Source of the DNA: Linyphia triangularis
Taxonomy: Eukaryota; Arthropoda; Arachnida; Araneae; Linyphiidae
DNA length: 64,000 nucleotides
Assembly: GCA_963978545.1 (NCBI GenBank)
Contig: OZ021725.1
Coordinates: 90,383,305 to 90,447,304, forward strand
Direction of reading: 5' to 3'
Shown: one piece after another, positions 43,520 to 56,370 of the stretch
Layout: each line of letters starts with the position of its first letter
Numbering within the stretch: the first letter of the stretch is position 1
Made by a program: the position numbers and the translations under genes
Notes under the pieces: generated by a model
Database searches by the model: none
What the model was told of the DNA's origin: nothing
The model's input: the letters and a program-made list of their open reading frames with translations, nothing else

Positions 43520-44270
43520 GTTTTACCTGTGAATTGTAAAGAATAAAATGTCTAAGAAATGGAAAAGGAATCCTAACAATTTTAAACTCTACAACAAATG
43601 GTTTTGTCGATGCTTTTTTTTTTTTTTTTTATGCATAAAATAACTACCATGAACATGATAAATTAAAAATAAATTGTTGTAAAATTGTTCGTTGATAAAT
43701 TGAAGTTAAATGCTAAAAGTTCCATCGGATATTCTATGATGGATACGGGATGAGATTTATTACCAGACCTACCAGTTACGCGAGCAGTGCCTTGGTCAGT
43801 TCTGCTTTCCAAAATAGTTTCATTATATCTCCCATCAGAAAACAATATCTAATTCTGATGAACTTCCATAAATTAATCCTTAACAATCTTAAATATTCAA
43901 GCTGTGCATGAGCCCAATAGTACGTATCTTAAAATTAAAAGCCATGTCAAAGTTATTAATACACATACATTAATTTTTGTTTCAAAAAGCATATTTTTAA
44001 CAGTAGTTACATAAAAATGTAAATAGGTAATTTAATATGAAGTACTGAATGGTTGCCATGTAATACAATAGCTTTTATTGTAGTTAGTTAATATTAATGG
44101 CATATCTTAGTATGATATTTATTAGGCACTAGAAGAAGTACCTGGTGTTGCCTTGGCTTTCGATCTGCTCTGGTCTGGTCTGGGGCTGCCCGATATATTG
44201 TGGTTCAAATCGGTGCATATTTTTAGTTATGAGCATATCTCTAACCCTATTTAACCCTCAATCTTCGATG
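43520..44270. other. AT-rich non-coding stretch
   Basis: An uninterrupted T run lies around 43614-43630. CTGGTCTGGTCTGG (44174) is a short direct repeat. Confidence 0.4.
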
Positions 44271-44274
44271 TCAC

Positions 44275-44645
44275 CACACTAGAAACAAAACATTGGAATG
44301 GAGTTGTTTTTCCGATAACCTGGATCATTCAAAATGTCTCTAAAGAAGATTAAAAAACGGGTTCAAATTAGTTCAGTAGATCTCAAGCTATGATCACATT
44401 CTTTAAAGAGTACAAAGCGGGAGAGTTTTTTGAATTTTCAAGCTTAGTTACCTTCCATTTGTTTTAAAGACCAAGAGTGCAATACGTTAAGATTGGAAAA
44501 AAACCTGTAGATTTCAAGTTATGAATGATCACAGTTCTTAAAGGGTGAAAAAATGGAGTGGGTTTTTCATATTTTTGAGAAACCAGAAAAATTTCCCCAA
44601 GATCAGAATAAAATTGAATCACTATATAAAAACATACATACATGT
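44275..44645 (+). repeat. Internally repetitive dispersed-repeat-like segment
   Basis: GTAGATCTCAAGCTATGATC (44379) and GTAGATTTCAAGTTATGAAT (44507) begin two diverged units about 130 bp apart, each followed by ATC-ACA-TTCTTAAAG-type words and a GGGTTTTT or GAGTTTTTTGAA block. Such phrases are common in arthropod dispersed repeats, but the family is not named. Confidence 0.45.
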
Positions 44646-45050
44646 AAGGAAACTCTTTATAACTATAGATTAGGAAAGTCTAATGTTGATTAAGATACAT
44701 TTACTAGCATTAAAATTTTTTGTACATTGATCTTATAATCTCTAAGGACCTCTTTTTAATGTTAACGGCTTTTCTACTTTCCCTTGTGAGAAACTAAATT
44801 AATTAAAATGGTAGATAAAAATAAAAATCATTATACTCAATGGAATAAAAAATTCTGCACCAGTATAAGTATAAATTTTCCGAAGACTTTTCTGTCCAAT
44901 ATATATTGGAGAACATGATTAATTTTCTCAATGCATTTATTAATCGCTCAAAGTTTGCCAAAAAGAAAATGGCTATTAGCGAAAGGGAAAATGTTTTTAC
45001 TTAAGTGATTATTTTAATACATTACACACACAAAAAAAATCAATTCAATC
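44646..45050. other. AT-rich non-coding stretch
   Basis: No feature recognised. Confidence 0.4.
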
Positions 45051-45830
45051 AGTATTAATGGAAAGCAGGAATATGGAACATCACCAATACCAAAACATTA
45101 AAAAAAAGAAAGATATTAACACTGAAAAAACAATAAAAACCGAGCAGGAGAAAAGACTACCAAAGAAAACAGAATACTCAAACACAAAGAACCAAGCTAA
45201 TGAAACTTCCCGCGTCAAAAATAATTCACAAATCGCAATCAAATACTCACTCAAAACACTTAGGTAATCAAAAACGCGGGGCACTTAATACATCAAACAC
45301 CATTCATAAAAAAACACCCTATCTGAGCAGATACGTAAAAAGTGAGTTTCTTAAAAGATAGCTTGGCGACAGTTTTTTCGTCAGTAAATGATATAGCCGA
45401 TTTTAGAAAACCTTTCTTGCTAATAGAAAGCGAGAATTTTTTTTGGAGGGGGGGAAGAGGGGCAGAGTCAGTACTATGGGAGTCGGAGTCAGATCTACAT
45501 GATCTAGACAAAAAGAGGGGGAGGGGGATCTAGATATGGGGGTGGGGAGTTTGTGTATTATTCAAATGTTACAATGGCTCTTCTAAAGCATGGGGTGAGG
45601 ATTCCAGCCAAGACAAATGGTCCTTATCTTTTTGGTGGCGCTGTGAAACAAACGTCGCCAACTCCGTCTTACGCACGTGATTTAATGCTCGTTTTGCTTT
45701 TGTTTCTGCGTTTTGTGACTTCGTTGGCAAGTTTTGGCGCAAGTATGGGTTTAGGTAGGGGGATAGGCTGAAAATAGCAGGGATTGGGGTCGCTTTGATA
45801 AAATGGATATGGGGCACTGTGAGTCATACA
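45051..45830. other. GC-raised island 12
   Basis: Strand-skewed: A-rich at 45058-45250, G-rich at 45438-45550 (GGAGGGGGGGAAGAGGGGC, GAGGGGGAGGGGGATC), then mixed. Several short overlapping frames on both strands (such as 45553-45771 plus, 72 codons) show no domain. A CTCF-type core lies at 45634-45642. Confidence 0.35.
45634..45642 (+). promoter_or_regulatory. CTCF-type core GGTGGCGCT
   Basis: TTTGGTGGCGCTGTG fits the conserved insect and vertebrate CTCF core (AGGTGGCGCT-like) except its first base. A possible insulator site within the island. Motif evidence only. Confidence 0.3.
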
Positions 45831-47510
45831 CTAGTATTGTTTATAATATAACTTATGTAACAATGGTGTACATTTTAAGGTCTATATATTTGTCTTAAAA
45901 TAATTTAAAACATATTAAAATACAAATGCTCATTTAAGATTGCTTATGAAAGTTGCTTTTGGGAAGTTCATCAGTGTATTTTCTATTGTTGAGAAACATA
46001 AGAATCCTTAATTTTAAATTAAAGTGAGAAAATTTCGATTTCTTCTTTTTTAATATCGCTACCATTTACTGTATACTATTACAACTTCTCAAAATATTTG
46101 GACTATTTTTTATATATTTAACTTCGATTTTTCAACAAACACCACAATGTGCAATTGCACTATTTGTCGGAAGAGGTGGTCTTAGACTTAAAAATATGTA
46201 TATCATTTACCAATTTTGGTTTTGTTTAAAGGGAGAAGAGGTGATTGTCACCAAGACACACCATCCAGAAATAGTGAATAAGATCTAAAGTAATTATTAA
46301 TTATGTAAATGATTAGATATTTTAGAAGAAATAAAACTTGTCGCCTTATAAAAAAGATTTAGTCGTGTACACTTGAGAAGAGTAGGGATTTTGCAAATTT
46401 CCAAATAAAGTAATTAACAACAAAAGTGGAGACTTAAAAAATTCCCAATTAAACGGAAACATCTCAAACTGAATGCACATTTCAATGAGTAAGCGAAGTA
46501 AAGATGCTAACAATTCAAACATCAAACTAATCAGATTTAACTCCTACAAACGTTAATTTATTTGTTGGACTTAAAGTTAAAATGTTACAATGAGTATAAA
46601 TTAAGTGCAAAATTAAATTTGAAGTTAATACAATTATAAGTTAATTTACTAAATAAACTAATTTTCAATGGGAGAAATTGCCTACTGGAAGATTCCCTTA
46701 TGAAGGAAAAGGGAAACGGGTAGATACTAACTACAGAAAATCTCTAATAAATACTACATTTATCCAATTTTGCTATCCTTTTTTTTTCATATTGTCTAAT
46801 TTATTTTATTGCAGTTATTTTATATAACAATAGCAAATTAATGCTAGTTACATTTAACCGGAGATGATGATAATAATAATAATAAAAAAAACAACGTTTA
46901 TAGTGATGTCCTAGTTTTACTTGTTTTTCAAATTTTTCTGTATTCATTCTATCTCTATTCCATATATCTTCTAGCTATCATAATATTTGACTCGGAATGT
47001 CAGTCGGACGAGGTATATTGGTAGCTTGGCCCTCTGTAACATCAACTGACTCAATTTTACCATCCCCTTCCAACATTTTGTATGCGAGACCTGAACAATT
47101 CCCCACCTTAAGGCATTATCCTATTATCCTAGATGAAAAACTGCTATTCTGCTCTAGAACCTTAACAAATTTCAAACAAATCAAAGAAGTTGTTTGAAGT
47201 TGATCGATTTTTAAAGATATCACACATGTACTAAGTTCAAGAAAACAGTAAATTGCACAATGTTCAAAATTGGAACTAAAAGATATTAAAATAGTCTTAA
47301 CTTGTTGAAAGTAACTTTAATCCTCGATTGAAGTACAACTCAAGCCTATTACTGATTCACTTACTTATAATAATGCTTATCCAAATACCACCAGTCATTG
47401 AATTAAAAGGGACCGGAGTAATATTTTCTTTGAAAATGCATAGCAGTTGAAATTGGTTTCACAATAGATCAATCATCAATCTACTGAAAATAGTTTCATC
47501 ATATATTTGT
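45831..47510. other. AT-rich non-coding stretch
   Basis: A 66-codon plus frame (46997-47197) has mixed composition but no domain and poor context. Not called. Confidence 0.4.
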
Positions 47511-47514
47511 TGTT

Positions 47515-47710
47515 AGTAATAACAGATACATTATTTGATGAGTAATAAATACATTACCACCCATGTTATTTTAATAAATTGCTAAACTATATTACCATTC
47601 ATGTTATTTGATTAATAATAAATACATCAACCATAATATTCAACAACATAGTATTTACTACTAACAAAAAATGTATTACAATTTATATTATTTTACTAGC
47701 AACCATATTT
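47515..47710. repeat. Degenerate AT-rich tandem repeat
   Basis: Words such as AGTAATAAATACATTACCAC, AATAATAAATACATCAACC, CATGTTATTTTA and CATGTTATTTGA alternate. It is loosely like the reverse complement of the minisatellite at 56.4 kb, but that link is weak. Confidence 0.5.
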
Positions 47711-48020
47711 AATTCTTAAGAAATTAAATAAAAATAAACTATAATGCTACCCTTTCGCTTTTAAAAAAATATATCAATAAATCATCTACCCACATCTGAC
47801 AATCCAAAATGGCCTAAAACTAATTTTACAAATAACATAAATTCAATAATTAATAACGAAATTATTAAAATAATTATCGTCCATGTCTTTAAAAAGCTAT
47901 AAATAAATTCAACACAAATATTTAAAAAACGTCATGAATCCATTTTTTAGGGTAAAAAAAAAAAATCAAACAAACTTATTAAAATCCACTTAAAAACCTT
48001 CGATAGGTATCTCCCCTAAA
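47711..48020. other. AT-rich non-coding stretch
   Basis: No feature recognised. Confidence 0.4.
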
Positions 48021-48480
48021 AACCATTAACAATTCGCACATCCACACTAACAATGTGCACTCAACCCTTTCCAACCATTGGATAAAAAGGGGTGAGGGTA
48101 CATTTTTATTTTTATTTCGTTTAGAATGGGTAGGAGAGTTGAAATTGATTACTGGCAAGGTGAAGGCGTTAACTACCCGGTGTGTCCTGATTGGCTACTT
48201 CCCCGCTTGGCTGTCTGAGTCTTATGAAGATAAATTTTCGGGCTTGCTTGTTAGCGTTTCGCGTTTACGCGTTGCACATTTTGTAGAGTTGGTAATAGTG
48301 GAAGGCGGTAGGAAACGGGAATGCTGATTTTATTACTTCAGAATGTGTTGATGATTCAGATGTAGAGTTGATAAATGCGAGAAAGATGTTTCTTTGTTGA
48401 AAGATGTTGGGAGCCGTGAAACGTCTTTCCTACGCTTCCCCCCCCCCCCCCCGATTTGTTTTGAGCGTGAAGGATGGATA
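48021..48480. other. GC-raised island 13 with a 90-codon plus frame
   Basis: The frame 48055-48327 reads ...FLFRLEWVGELKLITGKVKA... and TRCVLIGYFPAWLSESYED with no domain I recognise. An exon is possible but no acceptor or donor of quality brackets it. A run of 15 C lies at 48438-48452. Confidence 0.28.
48438..48452. repeat. Poly-C run (15 C)
   Basis: Uninterrupted, so a G15 tract lies on the minus strand. Confidence 0.95.
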
Positions 48481-50000
48481 AAAGTTTTACTTTCATTTTT
48501 TTTAGGAGTTGGAAATCAAATATTTTATTTCGGATAGGCAGGACCTTTTTTAAATGAGTAGAAAGAATGAAGTTTCAACTAAAATTGGTTCATAGGGATT
48601 TTTTATGGTTTGAAAAGAAAATGATAGAAACAAGAGAAATAAAATTGGAAAAAAAAATTCTATTAATTTTTGCAAGTGTTAAATTAAATTTATTGTAAAT
48701 ACAATAATTTGTAATGACAACAATAAAAATGTATTTTATTTTATTAATTTGATATAAAACAATTTTTTACAAACTAAAAGTCAAACTACAAGAGTGTATT
48801 AGAATGTAATTAATGAAGTGACAGGTGGTAATATTAATGATTCTCATCACTAATATTTTTATGAAATATTTATAATAGAATTATTTATGAATAGAAATAT
48901 GTCTTAAATGTAACAATGAAAATAAGTATCTTACAAATTACACTTTTCAATCTTTTGTAATTGTTATCTTAATTGTGTTGTTACAAGATGCTGAGAATTT
49001 AATGGATTACTATCTTCTACTAGGTTATTCATTACTCATAACAAGACTATTTAGACATTACATTTAAACTGTAAGAAAGAGTTTCAATGCGTTACCCAGT
49101 TTCATCAAACAGAAAAAAAACACTCACTCTGATTCTTGTTTTATCATCACCATCACTCGAAAAATCCAAAGAAAAACTATTTAATTGAACTACTAATACT
49201 ACTTTGCAATGTTGGCAAGACTCCGCAATTGTCATTTCAAAATAAATAATGATATCGAAACCAAATCTTTCCTACAGTTCACCAAACACAAATGCATGCT
49301 ATTTTCTTAATCCTACTTTAAGAATATAAAAAAAAATATTTCAACTAAAAATAATTCACTTCCCCCACTAAGTAAAAAAAATACTTTGTTTGCTTTGTTG
49401 AGATTATTCAAGATAGTTCTGTGAAAACTAAATAATTTCAACACAGTAAAAAATTTCACAGAAAATCAAATGACAGATACAAACTACCATCAAAATACCA
49501 TTGAATGCCTATGAAAAATGTCCAGGCTTATGTTAATTCTTATGAATTAAAAAAAAACTAACAAAAACCTTTTTTCTTAAAATGGGCACTCAAAATTTCC
49601 ACATGACGAAATCTATGACAGCAATAACACTAACCATTTCTCTTGAAGGAAATAAATATTAACTCATCAAATTCTCAGAATCCAAAATTACGTGCTTCCA
49701 TCCAAGCGTTGCTCATAAAGAAAGATTTAGTTGAATCTATAAAATTACATTAGATTGACATTAAATAAATTTCAACTTAGTCACCGAGCATCACCGTATA
49801 ACAACCTCATTATATTTCTTTATCTCTATCATCAGGAACAACGGTGACAACTGAAGGAAAACGTACAACATAATCACGGTACAATTTAAAACAACGCCTC
49901 AAATACTGTGTTTACTTCTTTCCAGAAACTGCGATTAAGATTTGTAGTAAGAACAATTGGTGGAAATTGCAACTATTTCTTCTTTGATCAAATCCTTCCT
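48481..50000. other. AT-rich non-coding stretch
   Basis: No feature recognised. Confidence 0.45.
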
Positions 50001-50560
50001 TTTATGAGAATATTCTCGCACGAGTGATAAATATAAATGAATGAATTAAAAACAACGTCGAACACTTTGTCAAGAGCATCTATAAATCAGGCTGATGGGA
50101 AACACCGAAGCCGAAATTATCGACATTCACTACCACTTCAGTTCGCTTCGCCATTTTTTTTTATTGGGCCCCGTTACAAAGCTTGTAACGGGTACCATAA
50201 AAGTGACGTCGTATTTGTTTTACACTTTCGTGCGTTAATTTCTGCGACAAATTTCTGCTCGTTCGAGTAGAATAATGGATACGAGAAGATCCACTAACGA
50301 CTTGCGCTCCGATCATATCTTTATCGACAGGAGTTTTAACAAATGAGTTTGAAGGAGCGACAAGAGTTCTGTTGTTTGAGTTCTGTAATTTGGTTATAAT
50401 TATGACACACGTTAGGAAGCGCCTCAGAGAAAAGACTCTTCTTATTTGATTGATGAAGAAATTTACGCCATTAAACTCCCTTCTAAAGATGAAATCAAAT
50501 TTATGATCGCGTGAAAAAAGGATTCGTTTTCGTAGAATGCAATTAGATTTCTAGGAGAGT
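50001..50560. other. GC-raised island 14
   Basis: Contains the inverted words CCCCGTTACAAAGC and GCTTGTAACGGG (50167-50192), an imperfect palindrome, and a TGACGTCG at about 50204. A 77-codon plus frame (50037-50270) crosses it without a domain. Confidence 0.35.
50167..50192. repeat. 26-bp near-perfect palindrome
   Basis: CCCCGTTACAAAGC runs directly into its partner TTGTAACGGG: CCCGTTACAA and TTGTAACGGG are exact reverse complements around a GC-containing centre. Confidence 0.75.
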
Positions 50561-51620
50561 ATCGATCAGTTAAACACATTTAATTTAGTTTTTTGAGATA
50601 TGTTAAAATACATTTGTCTTGTGGAGAGGAAATATAAAGAGTAATTTTTAAAGGGAATGAGTGGCGATAAAGGGAGAGGGATATAACACTTAAAATTAAT
50701 CATCACGATCCCAGGACAAATAGATTAATTATTATTACTTTGGAAATAAATGCATTTATTTGGCTTTATATTTTTAGTGTGCCTTTAAAAAGTAAATGAT
50801 CATTATTACTTTTTTGTTTTTTAAGTCTTAGGATTTAAATTTTCTCCGGGAAATAAATCAAAATTATAAATATATTGTTTCCTTATGTCGTAAGGAAAAT
50901 GTTCTTATATATGAACTAAATACAAAACTTCGATTTAATAAAAAAAACAGGCAAAATTTCTGAACTTTTACGTCAGCTATCCAGATGTATATCGTCTAAA
51001 TGAACATGCATAACAAAGAATAAACAATCAAATTGAGCCCTATGTACAATAGTTTATAAGCGTTCACTATCACCTATCTTAGTCTAAACAGCTCAAAAAT
51101 GTACATTGTTTTAAACAGTGCATTACTGATTAAACGCTTATGGTTTAGATTACCTTTTCTATCATTTAAATGTTAATAAACTTAAAAACAACATTTGTAC
51201 ATGCCGACTTTATTTGTTTATTATTCCTTTCAACATATAATGGTCACTGTTCCTTATACTTCCCTAATGTATCTATAATAATAAAAGAAAGATCTGTGGT
51301 GTTGTATATGTTTGAGACTCTACGGAGGGTGAAATATTAAACAAAAGTAGTTTTAACCTTCTAATTTTGATTTTCCTAAACATGTTATAATTTTGATTCG
51401 TACTTTTATTTACACATATATAAATCTTTTAAGTTTTACAGCATGTCCCAAAAACTCCACCAGATAATACTAAAGTGATTATACATGGGAATCACTTTTG
51501 GATTTTTTTTATTATTATTATTCGTATCATATTTGTTTTCATCATGAGACATGATATTCTATACTATTATTATTATTGTTTTATTATTATTTCTTTTTTA
51601 GTTCTGTGGGTTTTTTATAC
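50561..51620. other. AT-rich non-coding stretch
   Basis: ATTATTATTATT-type words at 51510-51590. No frame supported. Confidence 0.4.
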
Positions 51621-51637
51621 GATCCTATGTAACTAGT

Positions 51638-51678
51638 TTCCCCCCCCCCTTTTTTTTTCTTCTTTTCCCCTTCTTGGC
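51638..51678. repeat. Pyrimidine tract
   Basis: CCCCCCCCCC, then a T run and TTCTTCTTTTCCCCTTCTT. Polypyrimidine on plus. Confidence 0.9.
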
Positions 51679-51789
51679 AGGAGGTTTTGCATGGATATGA
51701 AAAAGATTTGAATTAACGGAGAAAAGGTAAAAAAATCAAAAGGGGATAAAAGAAGCTGGGACCTATACACAATGAGGGGTCTCCGCAAC

Positions 51790-51801
51790 GCGTGGCCACG
51801 C
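51790..51801. repeat. 12-bp perfect GC palindrome
   Basis: GCGTGGCCACGC, conspicuous in A/T-rich DNA and preceded by GGGGTCTCCGCAAC. It may be part of a decayed dispersed repeat. Confidence 0.6.
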
Positions 51802-51829
51802 AACTAGTGTGTAGTAATACATGAAATTA

Positions 51830-52930
51830 AATTTTTATGTACTTACTTTTTTTCTTTCAAATGTATTAGCTAAAATAAACCAATTTTATGCATATCCGGT
51901 GAAATTAAACTATAAAGATATGTATACTTACTAAACGCCTCTAATTTCATTAAAACTATTTCATAAGAAAGTTTAAACTTAGATTCTAAAGTTAAAAGGA
52001 AAATAACATTTTAATATTATTAAATGTTGTTTTACGCACTTTGAAATCAGCTAAATCTTTAAATCACCCTTATTTTAGTTTGTAAGAAAGAACATAAATA
52101 ATTATAAGCACACTTGATAAATATTAATTTTTCAAGAAATATTATTTTAAAGAAAATTAAACAATTCAGATTAATTTAACTTTTTGAGCATTGTGAAAAA
52201 AGGTAGAGAAAAAAAAGTATTAATGTATTAAATATAAGTGCTGCATAAATATTATTATATTTTATGAACCTAAAGCTTTTAATAAAGTAGCTTTTTTAAA
52301 ATCTAAACACAAAAGCCTTCACAAAATGTAAACATTTAATGCAAACAAAACATACAGAAATAACTTCATATTCTTTAAGATTATGCATTGTAACAAAAAT
52401 AATGTTCAGAACTAAATGATCATAAGAAATGATCTTTTAATTTTTTTCACAAAACTAAGTCTTCTTAAGAACTTATCTTTAAAAGAAACAAAAACCAGAC
52501 TTCTCAAACATATCCTGATGACAAATCCTACTTAAACATCTCTCTAAGCATGTCTAAAATCCTAATTCTCATTGGGAATCGACGAAAAAAAATACAGCAG
52601 ATCACAATTTACTTAAAATAATTTCTCATTCTAACTGGAAGAATAAAAAAAAAACTTAAATTAGGATTATAAACAACATAATAGTGACGTACAAAAATAA
52701 AGCGAAGCAAATTACAAAAAAAAAAATTACAAAAAAATAGCTTCGCTGTTCATGTAGCGAAGGAATTATTCCAGATTCCAATGGATAACATTAAAAAAAA
52801 AAATGCATAAATTCTTAACGGAGTTTTAGAAATAAACGATAAAAAAATTAGAGAATTTGCTTTTTTCTTAATTAGAAGCTTTGAAAGCTGTGAGACAAAG
52901 ACCGATTTTCTAATACAACAGAGAGTGAAT
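51830..52930. other. AT-rich non-coding stretch
   Basis: AGCTTCGCT/AGCGAAG words near 52700-52760 are short inverted partners (GCGAAGC... and ...GCTTCGCT). Nothing more. Confidence 0.4.
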
Positions 52931-53240
52931 ATTTTTTCATACTTTGCAACAGAAAGAAATTCCGAGGAATCTTTGCAATCATGCGACGCATTGGAACGCA
53001 CTCTGTAGTAAAGCCGTAATCCCAGTGGAATTAACTTTTAAATCTCCCGTACTTGTAAGAGTTTTATTTTATTTCGTGACTCGTTTCTTAAGACCCGTTT
53101 CAGCTTTATTTCTCTCCCTGTTAGGGGTGCTATTAAAAATTGCGTCCAGGAACCATTGATTGTTTTTATCGCTATCTTAGCGAATCCGATTGTAAGGGAT
53201 TCTAGAGGGGGGCTGGTTTGTGAAGCGGGAGTAGTTGATT
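52931..53240. other. GC-raised island 15
   Basis: Short frames on both strands (52944-53159 plus, 52750-53001 minus) without domains. The same compositional type as the other islands. Confidence 0.3.
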
Positions 53241-53593
53241 GTAAGTTGAAATGGATGAAACAATGATTAGATGCGGATTTGTGTAAATTTACTACTTTTC
53301 ATGTTCAAATTTGACAACAGGCAGGATCGGATATAATTGCTACGACCTAACTATGTTGCTAAAAATGTGGTAATCGAAACCAAATTTTACAGTAAAATTG
53401 ATTAATTATTGCAATACAAAATTTGGTAACTAAGCCAGAAGTAAAAACATCAGCTTCAGCTATTATTCAGGTGTAAACTATATAATGTATTCTAATGACT
53501 AATTAGCATAAATTTGGTTTGTTTACTGTTGGAATGGTAACAATTAAATTCCTACTGTATTTTTTTTTTCCGGAAAAGAAAAAAAAAATGTGT

Positions 53594-53634
53594 TTGGTTG
53601 GTTGGTTGGTTGGTTGGTTGGTTGGTCGGTCGGT
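53594..53634. repeat. (TTGG)n/(CGGT)n tetranucleotide repeat
   Basis: TTGGTTGGTTGGTTGG passes to TCGGTCGGTT. It is the expanded 3' tail of SINE 3. Confidence 0.95.
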
Positions 53635-53721
53635 TTGTACGCGCAACGAGCTATTTTTTCAGCACAATGGCGACTAATTAGACCGGGACCTACAACTTAA
53701 CGTAGATTCCGAACCACAACA
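53594..53721 (-). mobile_element. tRNA-derived SINE, copy 3 (5'-truncated, 3' part with (AACC)n tail)
   Basis: Plus-strand words CAACGAGCTATTTTTTCAGC, ACAATGGCGACTAATTAGAC and TAGATTCCGAACCACAAC align in order with SINE 2 (22444-22517). The tRNA head is missing beyond 53721, as in 5'-truncated retroposons. The tail, at 53594-53634 on plus, is a run of about nine TTGG units, i.e. (AACC)n on the minus strand. Confidence 0.75.
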
Positions 53722-53729
53722 GAAACTTT

Positions 53730-54240
53730 TAATATAATTAAAATGACAGTATCGAGTATTAAAATTTGATAATTTGCTTCTGTTTCTTCATTGTTCATGT
53801 AGCTAAAATTATATTTAACTATTTGAAAACACTCCTCATTTTCTAGATTGGTTAATATAGTATAATTATAAACGTTGAGGCTTTTATGAACGCTCTATAA
53901 ATATACAAATCCTTAAAATTTAATTTCCTTAGCTAAAACAATACACTTATTTTCAAAATGATTTAGTTCTTGAGATTCGCATTCAAAAAATTTAATTGCA
54001 GGAAATTCCTAAACCATGGTGACTAACAAGTGTTATTAATCGGATATATTGACGTATCTGTTTTTGTATTGGTGTTTACTCATACGAAAAAAAAAAGCAG
54101 ATATGACTTCTGAAAGACAGTCTACCTATGATAAAAATGATTACGTTAATGGAACCTTAAAAAACATTTTGAAAGTTGAAAATATGATAGAGCTTTCTAC
54201 ACTTAAATGTCCCACGGATTGCATAAATGCTTGACAAACA
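53730..54240. other. AT-rich non-coding stretch
   Basis: A 61-codon plus frame (54049-54234) has no domain. No other feature. Confidence 0.35.
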
Positions 54241-54345
54241 TTAATGACTTGAACTGTCAAAGTAAAAAGATATTTATATAAAATATATCAAGATAGATAT
54301 TTGTATAAAATATTTTTCTACAATTGTAGTAATTAGTTTTAGAAA

Positions 54346-54490
54346 AGTGTAGAAATTATTTTTAGAAATTTGTAAAGAAATTATTTTTAGAAATTTGAAA
54401 AGAATATTTTTGACGACGATTGTATAAAATATTTTAAGAAAATTTGTATAAAATATTTTAAGAAAATTCGTATAAAATATTTTAAGTAAT
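54346..54490 (+). repeat. Two adjoining minisatellites (25-bp and 24-bp units)
   Basis: GAAATTATTTTTAGAAATTT repeats twice at 54352-54400. Then TGTATAAAATATTTTAAGAA repeats three times at exactly 24 bp (54421, 54445, 54469). Confidence 0.9.
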
Positions 54491-54499
54491 TATAAAAAA

Positions 54500-56369
54500 C
54501 ATTTTTATATAACTATGTAGTTTTTTTAATAGTTATTTAAAAGATTTACCACATAATTATATAAAATATATTTTTAAAAAATTATATCAAAAACATTCAA
54601 AGTAGCAATAATGCTAAAACTGGATTTAATGGCAATATTTTTAATTTTTTAAATTATGTTTGAACTTCATTAGCTATAATTTACTACAAAAATTCACCAA
54701 AAGGAAAATCGTAAAAAAGTTTTAAATAGGAAATAATCTTTCTATAGTTTACACGTTATTCCTTTATTCATGTTCACTGATTTTCATTTAATATTTAAAT
54801 TCCAGTAAATTATATAAATAACATAAAACGACCTGTTGTAAACAAAATAAACTAAACACATCTAATGGAACAAAACAAAATTTAATTTTCGACGCGTATA
54901 CTTTAGTTTTATTCCCTTAGTAATTTTGTTAAGTCTCATTTTTAAATTGCAACAAAATCTTTCACGGAATGGGTTTTTTCAATAACTGCAATCAGGGGCA
55001 CCGGATAACTAAAAAGTATTCTTCTTCCTGAAGACACTTAATACAACTTTTAACTTTATTTATCCGATAGTTTTTCGTTCAATTATCTGGTGAAAAAGCT
55101 TTTCCTGATATTAATCCAAAGTTGGTAAAAATAAAACTAGGGCATTTACAGATGGGAAAACCCACTTATTCTCTATTCTATTCTTTTGTTTTTTGTATTT
55201 AAGCAATTGTTGCTGATTAAAATGTACCCGGGACTTTACAAAAAAAAAAAAAAAAAAGAGAAAAATTAAGTTTCTCTTGAGAGATAAATTCCATTCAACT
55301 AAAGAATGCGTAAGAAACTCTTTCAATTGCTATGATTTGAATAAGAATGAGAATGTCCTGAAATGAACTATTTAAAAGCGTTTCTCTAAATTAAAATAAG
55401 TAACTGATTGAAGTATCATTATATTATTCAGTCCAATAAAACTATAGTTAGAGGATTTTGTTATTACTTCTAGTATATACAAACAAAAATATATCTAGTA
55501 AATATTAAAAAAAAAATATTCATTAATAAAATTGCCTTTGTAACATATTAAGACAGTGTTTTAGTGTAAATATAAAACCTCCTTAAATAACCCGGTAAAA
55601 AAAAATGATTTTGTACTATTTTTCAAGGTATTGTAAAATACATTTCTAAAATGTAATGAAAGCATTTTTATTGTTTGAAACTAATAATGCGATTACTAGA
55701 ATCTACTAGGATTTATTTTTAGTTATTCTACAAGTTAAAGATCGAAAAATAACATTAAAAATTGCATAAAACAAGAATTAGAAACAAGCATATAAGTTTT
55801 AACGTATCATTTCTTTCACGAAAACTATTACAATTATTTTTAGCGTATCAATCGCAACTTTTATTGATTATTTTATAGTAAAACATGTTTATTTTTAAAT
55901 CAAAAAATACTTTTTGGAAAGTTTTGGTATACTCATTTACCTGTTTTGTATCTCAATTCTTTAAAATAATCTGTTAAAAAAAATTCAACTGGATTATTGT
56001 ACATATATCATTAATTCACAAGAAAAATTTACATTAGTTTTATTTTTCTCATGAAAATGTATTTTATTTTATGAACTTATCTTAAATTGATTAATTCGGA
56101 AATTAAAACTATATCTATAAAACCGTTCTATTTTTCTACGTTTTATTATACGTTCTATTTTTGAAAAACATACACTCAGATTAGATAGTAACTTAGTAAA
56201 CATCCCTTACATACTTGGAATTTATGGTTGTATATTCAATCTCGTAACATAGCAAATTGCTAAAGTAGGATGATTTTGTGATATTACTATGGTATAGAAG
56301 CTTCATTCACAACGTCATTTGTATTTTACAACTTTCACAAATAATGTTTGTTCTAATAATGTATATCAT
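54500..56369. other. AT-rich non-coding stretch
   Basis: An uninterrupted A run lies near 55241-55257. A 71-codon minus frame at 55111-55326 is driven by it. Nothing else. Confidence 0.45.
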
Positions 56370-56370
56370 A

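Noticed and set aside
45553..45771. 72-codon plus frame overlapping an 82-codon minus frame
   Set aside because: Both strands are open at once in a low-stop region, so neither is supported.
48055..48327. 90-codon plus frame
   Set aside because: Looks protein-like in places (VLIGYFPAWLSESYEDKF) but no family or exon boundary could be found.
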